DNA of 26,887 nt from Cafeteria roenbergensis. Lineage: Eukaryota > Sar > Bigyra > Bicosoecida > Cafeteriaceae. The stretch is from positions 1 through 26,887 of the forward strand of contig VLTN01000120.1 of NCBI GenBank assembly GCA_008330645.1, read 5' to 3'. The first letter of the stretch is position 1; every line of letters begins with the position of its first letter. Position numbers and translations under genes: made by a program. The notes under the pieces are model-generated. The model searched no databases. It was not told where the DNA came from and was given only the letters and a program-made list of their open reading frames with translations. Positions 21,241 through 26,887 of this stretch are shown here, in pieces.

Positions 21241-22605
21241 ATGGAGGCTTGGCAGCAGCTCGCCACTGCTGGGACCGTTGTGCTTGGGGGGGCGATTGCT
21301 TGGGCTGTCCTTGGATGGCGATGCACCGCATTCGATCCGCCTGGGTGTCCCGAGGGAGTGGACACCTCTGCGCATGAGAGTGATCCAGGCAGGTGCGCGA
21401 GGCGCGTTTCTGGGCTTGGACATTGGAGGCACCCTGAGCAAGCTCATTGTCATCGACCCCGGCACTGCAGACGCTAGATCTCCTGCCTGCAAAGCGGGTC
21501 GTTGACTTCGTGACGGCCCACCAGCGGTTCGGCTTGACAGGCAAGCGCGACGAGCACCTCGCGCTCGAGCTTGGGGACGGCGCCGTGATCCACTTGCTCC
21601 GGTTCCACACGCGGCGAATGCCCGGTGCTCTAGCCCTGGCCCGTTCGCAGCTGGAAACATGTGAGGGTGTGAAGGGGCTGGCCTGACTGTGGACTGCACT
21701 GGCGGCGGTTTCGCGCGCAAGTTTGCTGGTGCCTTTGCAAGGGAGGCGTCCTTGACGCTCCGAGCTCACGACGAGCTTGAGTGTCTGGTTGGTGGATTGA
21801 TTGCCCTGCTGCGGGCCAGTCCAGACGACGAAGCCTTCGCTCTTGGGTCGGGCGGGCGAGCGCATGGGGAGGGACCCTCAGCGGCAGCAGCGCGTTTCCG
21901 TTCATCGTCGCCAACGTCGGAAGCGGTGTGTCCATCGTGCTGGTGGAGAGCCCTGACAGATGGCGGCGTGTCAGCGGCACCCCCATTGGCGGCGGCACCT
22001 TTTTTGGCCTCGTGAACCTCGATCCACCGGGCTGACGAGCTTCAGCGAAATGCCTCAGCGCCGCCGCCAAGGGCGACCACACGGCAGTCAACCTTAACCG
22101 TCGGCGACATATACGGCGACTCGGAGGGGGTCTACGGCTTGCGGCCAGATCACATCGCGGCAAACTTCGGAAAGCCGCTGGCCGCGCGCCGCATGCCCAG
22201 GAGACCGAGCAGAGCCGGCGACCAGCCGCCGCGAATGCGGCTCGGATGGCGCGGCTGCAGAGGCTGACAGCGCGACTCCTCCCAGGGTCCGATCCGGATC
22301 CTTTCATTCGGACGGGCGGTTTCATGCTCGCACGGAGGACGTGTGTCGTGCAGCGCTGGTGATGGTGACCGACCCAAGTGGCCCAGGCCGCCGTGATGTC
22401 CGCGAAGCACCACGGGGTCAGGCGGGTCCTGTTTGCAGGCAGCTTCCTGCGACACGGTAGCAGCGGGGGTGTGCCCCAGGAGCGGCTGTCGTGGGCAATC
22501 GACGCGTGGTCGGGCGGGGAGGCCGAGGCCATCTTCCTCAAGCGCGAGGGCTACTACGGCGCTCTCGGCGCTCTGCTGGCGTCTGGGGACACTTGTGCAA
22601 GCTAG
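21241..22605 (+). CDS. PANK: Type II (eukaryotic) pantothenate kinase, frameshifted locus
   Basis: The family makes phosphopantothenate, the first step of coenzyme A synthesis. Fragments in the correct family order are visible in changing frames. These are the ATP-binding GLDIGGTLSKL (about 21414), HLLRFHTRRM, DCTGGGFARKFAG (about 21693), HDELECLVGGL, ANVGSGVSIVLV (about 21910), RVSGTPIGGGTFFGL and VGDIYGDSEGVYGL (about 22102). Then come HIAANFGKPL, VRRVLFAGSFLR (about 22420) and the C-terminal EGYYGALGALLASG before the stop at 22603-22605. At least six single-base breaks separate them (near 21340, 21480, 21687, 21850, 22040 and 22350). All signature blocks are intact, so these are probably sequence errors rather than a pseudogene. 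The proposed start (MEAWQQL, 21241) puts a hydrophobic stretch (TVVLGGAIAWAVLGW) at the N-terminus, possibly a membrane anchor. A start nearer MRVIQAG (about 21373) is the alternative. Confidence 0.85.
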
Positions 22606-22944
22606 CGTTCTGCCCCCTCGCAACAGCGGAGTGGTCGAGCTGGCCGCGTGTGAGAGGCCACGGGAGCTGAGGTCCGTGTGCGCTGCGGGGCGCTGGGTTT
22701 TGCGCGCCTTGAGCCCGGCCCATCGCGGGTGGTATACCCGGTGGGTTTGTTTTGCGCGGCACACGTTGTGAGCACGGCCCCCCGGCGCTCGCAGCCGCGC
22801 AAAGTTGGGGAGCGGTGCGTTCCAGCCGCTGCCTGGCCGCATGCAAGGAAGGTGGCGCGAGGCAAGCCAATCGCACTCACTCCCACACGTACACGTCTCC
22901 TCCCTGCCTCCCTGCCTCCTTGCCTGCCTCACGCGCGTACTTGC
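22606..22944. other. Convergent intergenic spacer
   Basis: About 340 bp between the ends of two converging genes. It contains a short C/T-rich stretch with repeated ctgcctcc (about 22908-22930). I see no other gene or site. Both 3' untranslated regions should lie here. Confidence 0.5.
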
Positions 22945-24378
22945 TCACGCACGGGCACCCTCAGCCTTGGTGGCGGCAACGTCAGCGGCCATCTTCCCGA
23001 CCACGCACTCGCGCATGGTCTCGAAGAGGCCGGCCTCCAACTCATCCTGAGCGGGCGTTGCCGACTCCACAGCGCGCATGAACGCGCTGGCCTCGGCGGG
23101 GCAGGCGGCCGTGCCCAGGCAGTAAGTCAGGCCCACGAAGGCGGTGCGGGCCTCGTCCTCTGTCTTGGCCTCCGCCAGCTTCACTCGGAGGGGGTTGCAC
23201 TTGCGGTCCATGGTCGCCAGGCGGTCGGCGGCGGCGCGGGCGGTCTCCGTCTTGAACTCCACCGCGGACGACGGCTGGGCGCCCTTGCGGGAGCTGCCTC
23301 CGCCACCAAGGGCTGCCGTGAACTTCTCTGGCACGGCTTCCGGGTCGGTGCCGTCGGCGAAAGTCTTGAAGTTCTTCAAGGCGTCGAGCGCGCGGCCGGG
23401 GAAGGCCATGATGCGATCCACGAAGGCGCCGGGGCTGTCGACAGCAGGGCGGACGTCCACATGGATGCACTTGGTGCTCTTGGGGTCGGGGTCCGCAGCC
23501 TCGACCTTGGAGTCGAAGTAGTAGTCAAGCACGTAGCGGACCTCCTTGCCGTCCCCGCGATCGACGAACCAGTCGTGGCGGTCAAAGGGCTCGCCGAAGC
23601 CGAGCATCGCCTTGATGCGGGCCTTGGGGCTGGGCTCAAAGGGCCGGCCCATGAACCGGCGGAGCTTGGGGCACCCGGGCTGGAGCTCCGAGCCGTGGAA
23701 GCGCGTCTCCCACTCCCTCAGCATGGACCAGCCGCGCTCGTTCATGGCGTTGTGGATGGCGACCACGTGCTCCATGTCGGCCTCCGAGACATTGTCCGCC
23801 TTATCCTTGCGCACCAGGGCGTTGTAGAACTGCTGCGGAGACGGGTAGAGCCACGTCTCCGACTCGGTGCCGCCCTTGGGGATGTTCGACTGCACGCGGT
23901 GCGTGGACAGGGGGGCCTTCTGCCCCGGGGCCGGCTTCTGCGCGAGGGACGGCATCATGTTCCTCGGGTTGATCTCCTGGCCGTACACGTTGTTAAAACC
24001 TTGCCGGTGTTGGACGCGGGCCGGTTGGGATCGGGCGTGTCGTACCCCATCGGGCACTCTCCCCCGGCCGCGGCAGGGGCAGCTGAGGCCGCCTTTGCGG
24101 TGTGGTCGACAGGGCACTTGCCGGCGTCCGCATGCTTGCCAGCGGCAGCGGCCCCACCGGCCTGAGAGCCTGTCTTCGAGTGGTCGATGGGGCAGCCGCC
24201 CGCGCGAGCGGCCTCGGCCATAGCCGGGGACACTGCGCCCGCCGCTCCAGCGGAATGGTCCACAGGACACTTTCCGCCAGCGGCGGCCACGCTAGCGGGT
24301 GGCTGCGTGCTGCTGGGCCACGGCAGCTGCGTCAGGCACCTGCGAAGCGTTCTTAGGCACAGACTGCGAGGCTCCCAT
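22945..24378 (-). CDS. HCCS: Holocytochrome c synthase (cytochrome c heme lyase), with C-terminal extension
   Basis: The enzyme attaches heme to the CXXCH motif of cytochrome c at the mitochondrial intermembrane-space face. The start MGASQSVPKNAS (24378) resembles the MG-start of animal HCCS. Four Cys-Pro motifs follow: KCPVDH, GCPIDH, KCPVDH and ECPMGY. The core has NPRNMMPSLAQKPAPGQ, LSTHRVQSNIP, TWLYPSPQQFYNAL, the WETRFHGSELQPGCP block holding the expected heme-ligand histidine, GEPFDRHDWFVDR, EVRYVLDYYF and VDVRPAVDSPGAF. Beyond the usual end there are roughly 150 more residues with several cysteines (TYCLGTAACPAEA). The frame breaks near 24300 and again near 24000 (at GKGFNNVYG); single-base changes would restore both. 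The stop is at 22945. The kinase converges from the left, and the JmjC gene lies upstream on the same strand, 158 bp away. Confidence 0.9.
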
Positions 24379-24536
24379 GGCTGGCGGCTGAACTGCTGTT
24401 GCGCGCACCCCAGAGGCCGGAAACTGCGCTGCCCGAGGACTGCCTCTGGCGCTCAGTGGGACGAGGGGGAGGCGTCCGTCGCATGCGCGCGCGCTCGCGT
24501 CAGGTTGCGAGGCGGCGGCTCTGCAGCTTCGACCTG

Positions 24537-26547
24537 TCAGACGCAAGCGCGCCGCAGCGCGCAACTGCTTCGCCCAGCCGCCTTCCAGCGGGACATTTCG
24601 AAGACGCCGCACGCCCACACAACACACACCGATCTGCATGGCCGTGCTCGCGCCCACGGCGGCCTTTGTGCAGGCAGCGAAGCGATGTTTCCAAGGGGCA
24701 TGTGCGCGTCGCGCAGGAGCACCTCCACCAAGAAAGGCGGTGCCAAGCTCACGCAAGCGTGCGCAGCACAAAGAGCACCCTCACGGACGAGCTCCTCAAC
24801 CATCCCAAGCACGACAGCGCGGCCCGAGTCGGGCTTGGCCTCGTCCTCGTCCTCGTCCCCGTCCTCCTCGCTGTCGCCGCCTTCGTCTTCGCTGTCCACT
24901 TCCATCACCGGCAGCTCCAGCGCGGGCAGCCACCCCGGGTAGGAGCGCACCAGAGCTTCCACGGCAGGCGCCACAGCGATGTCGAACACGAGGCGCCCCT
25001 CCTCCGCGCCCTCGAAGCGCACCGAGTTGGTGTGCGCGTGGTACACGACGCACTCTCCAGCCTCCACCGTCATGCGCGTGGCACGTGGGGTGCGCCAGCC
25101 GAACCACGGAGGCGGGGCCAAACTCGAGGGGCCCGACGCTGGCGGCGTCCCTCGTCCGCCGCCGCCGCCGAGGCGGCCGAGGAGGCGGCGGCGGCGGACG
25201 AGGAGGAGCTGCCCGCGGCTGTGGCCGTCACGGGGGGGGGCGGCAGCGCTACAGACTCCATCACAGCCGGGTCGGTGTACTCGGCTTGCATGGCCGCCGT
25301 GGCCGGGTCCACGAGGGGCGGCAGGCGCTGGCGGAGGAAGCGCCTGGCCATCTGATCCGCGGCAGCGTCCGTGTCCACGAGGCCCACGGCCGTTGCGACG
25401 AGCTCCTTGGCGTGCGCGAGCAGCGCAGCGCGGTCCTTGTCGCCGTCGTCGTCTGCGCGCATCACGCCGAGCAGGTCCATCATGTTGCGGGGCAGAGTGC
25501 GGTTCAGGGCCGGGTCCTCGGCCGCCGCGGCCTCCACTGCCGCCTCCAGCGCAAGCGACACCAGGTCCTTCCAGGTGAAGCGCATGGCCGTCGACACGGT
25601 GAGGTGGAGGGACGCGCACCCCGGAAGGGCAACCGCCTGGTGGATCCAGCCGCGCGGGGAGGTAGAGGAGGTCGCCGGTGCGCAGCTCCGCCTCGAGCAC
25701 GGGGACCCGATGTCCTCCTGGCCGAAGTTGCGCGAAGGAGAAGCGGGGCAGGACGGTGGACGCGGAGAGGGGCGGTACACCCGCCAGCGCTTGGCGCCCT
25801 CGGTCTGCACGAGGAAGGCCTCGATGTCGTCGTAGTAGGGGGGCGAAGCCCTGGGTGCCGGCGGGGGTGAGGTAGGAGTTGCTTCCCGTAAACGCGCCGA
25901 ACCCGTCCTCCCAACGCGGAGAGGAGGCCGTAGATGGGCCGCAGGTGGGCGTGCGGGCAGAGCATGCGGAGCGACCGGCCGCGGTTCTCCAGGTTGTCGA
26001 GAGCAGCGCTCAGGGGCACCACGCCGGTGCCGTTGTGCGTGGAGCGCTTGGCGTCCTTGTAGGAAGTCACGTCGAGGTCGTCCTCGTAGGTGAGACGCCC
26101 AGCCTCGATCAGCCCGCGGATGTCGGCCAGCGACAAGAGCCCAGCGTTGAAGTCGGGCGCGACCTCATGACGACGGCATGATCAGCGGCCGCTGCTCCCA
26201 GCAGTCGCGGAAGAAGGCATCCACGGGCATGGGGAAGAGAAGCCACTCCAGTGCCTTGTTGCCGACCTCGCGCGGGTCCCTCGGGGGGTTCGGGAAGGGC
26301 TGCCGCCTTCTCGCCGGCGCCAAGCTTGTCCCAGGAGCCGAGCTGCGTGGGCGCGCTTGTAGTCGTCGGCCGACATCTCAATGTCGACGACGGGGTCGGG
26401 TCGGAGAGCGCCTCGAGCACCTCGGCGCCTGCCGCGCTCACGGAGGTTGCCTCGCTTTTGCCGAGCGCTGCGATTTTCAGCCCCTCCATCGGCCCCCGCA
26501 AACCGGTTCCGAGCCGCCGCTCCGGCGCTGGATGCGCCTGCTGCCAT
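24537..26547 (-). CDS. RIOX: NO66/MINA-type JmjC ribosomal oxygenase, frameshifted locus
   Basis: The family comprises Fe(II)/2-oxoglutarate oxygenases that hydroxylate ribosomal protein histidines (NO66 also reported as a histone demethylase). It acts in the nucleus and nucleolus. Family blocks in order are ALEWLLFPMPVDAFFRD (about 26250), LTYEDDLDVTSYKDAKR, STHNGTGVVPLSAA, YLTPAGTQGFAP, then YDDIEAFLVQTEGAKRWRVY with the HxD iron site (about 25835). Next are GDLLYLPRGWIHQAVALPG, LHLTVST with the distal His (about 25595), a long helical region, a Ser/Ala insert, RMTVEAGECVVYHAHTNSV and a C-terminal winged-helix-like end after an acidic stretch (DSEDEGGDSEEDGDEDEDE). Frame breaks occur near 26480, 26400, 26310, 26165, 25900, 25837, 25690 and 25170. 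The start is MAAGASSAGAA (26547), or MEGLKIAALG at 26489. The stop at 24537 is the next one in frame, but the true end may be earlier (near 24770). Confidence 0.85.
25150..25203. repeat. Perfect 20 bp inverted repeat (hairpin) inside the JmjC gene
   Basis: The arms cctcgtccgccgccgccgcc (25150-25169) and its exact reverse complement (25184-25203) flank a 14 bp spacer. It is almost pure G/C and falls in the Ser/Ala low-complexity insert between the JmjC region and the C-terminal part, where the reading frame also breaks. Confidence 0.9.
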
Positions 26548-26887
26548 GTCCGGATGCGGCGGTGTTGGCCGTGCGGGCCGCTCTCGGCGCGCCCTTTGCG
26601 CGCGATGCTGAGGCGACGTGGCCCTTCCGGCAGAGCGCCAAGCGATTGCACTTGCACACCTCCTCATCACACGCAGGTCACACAACGCAGGCGCTTGCGC
26701 AAGCCGGAGAGCATGCAAGCAGCACACTATCGCGCGTGCGCCGCCGGCATCACCATGCTTCGACCGTGCCGCTGAGAAAAGCCATTGCTCGTTTTCACAC
26801 ACGGCGCTGCAATTGGCGTGCCGGGCAGCAGGGATCAGCGCAGGAGCGCAGCACAAGGCTCAGTCCAAGCGCGCGCTGCCTGCGAGC
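26548..26887. other. Upstream region of the JmjC gene
   Basis: 340 bp at the right edge. Open frames continue upstream on the minus strand but without recognisable protein motifs. No TATA-like or other site could be supported. It is presumably promoter and 5' untranslated sequence of the JmjC gene. Confidence 0.4.

Overview
The window looks like a piece of GC-rich nuclear genome from a unicellular eukaryote. Three conserved genes support this: a type II (eukaryotic) pantothenate kinase, a holocytochrome c synthase (mitochondrial system III, eukaryote-only) and a NO66/MINA-type JmjC ribosomal oxygenase. No bacterial operon signals are present and no convincing introns were seen. A marine protist is plausible, for example a bicosoecid-like stramenopile or a haptophyte, because giant Calx-beta-like proteins and Ala/Ser/Pro/Thr-rich stalks are common in such genomes. 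I cannot name the organism from the sequence alone.

Layout. (1) Positions 1-12304, minus strand: most of one very large extracellular-type protein gene, cut by the left window edge. Its N-terminal part is a roughly 6.5 kb coding minisatellite (Ser-Pro-Ala-Ala-Asn-Ala-Thr-Ala type units, dense in N-A-T sequons), then a Ser/Pro/Thr linker, then Calx-beta-like modules running off the edge. (2) Positions 13033-21059: a complete Mutator-like (MULE) DNA transposon of 8027 bp. It has about 350 bp terminal inverted repeats, a perfect 8 bp target duplication (GGCTGAGC), a transposase with DDE motifs and a SWIM zinc finger, and an internal 30/21 bp minisatellite. (3) Positions 21241-22605, plus strand: pantothenate kinase. 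(4) Positions 22945-24378, minus: holocytochrome c synthase. (5) Positions 24537-26547, minus: JmjC ribosomal oxygenase. The transposon sits in what was a divergent intergenic region of about 0.9 kb between the giant gene and the kinase.

A general caution: every gene here, including three housekeeping genes, is broken by several single-base indels, usually in homopolymers. The two arms of the transposon's inverted repeat differ by one substitution but by four homopolymer-length changes. The simplest reading is an unpolished long-read assembly, so the gene entries below are given as whole loci and the breaks are described. The alternative (real decay, or undetected introns) cannot be fully excluded.
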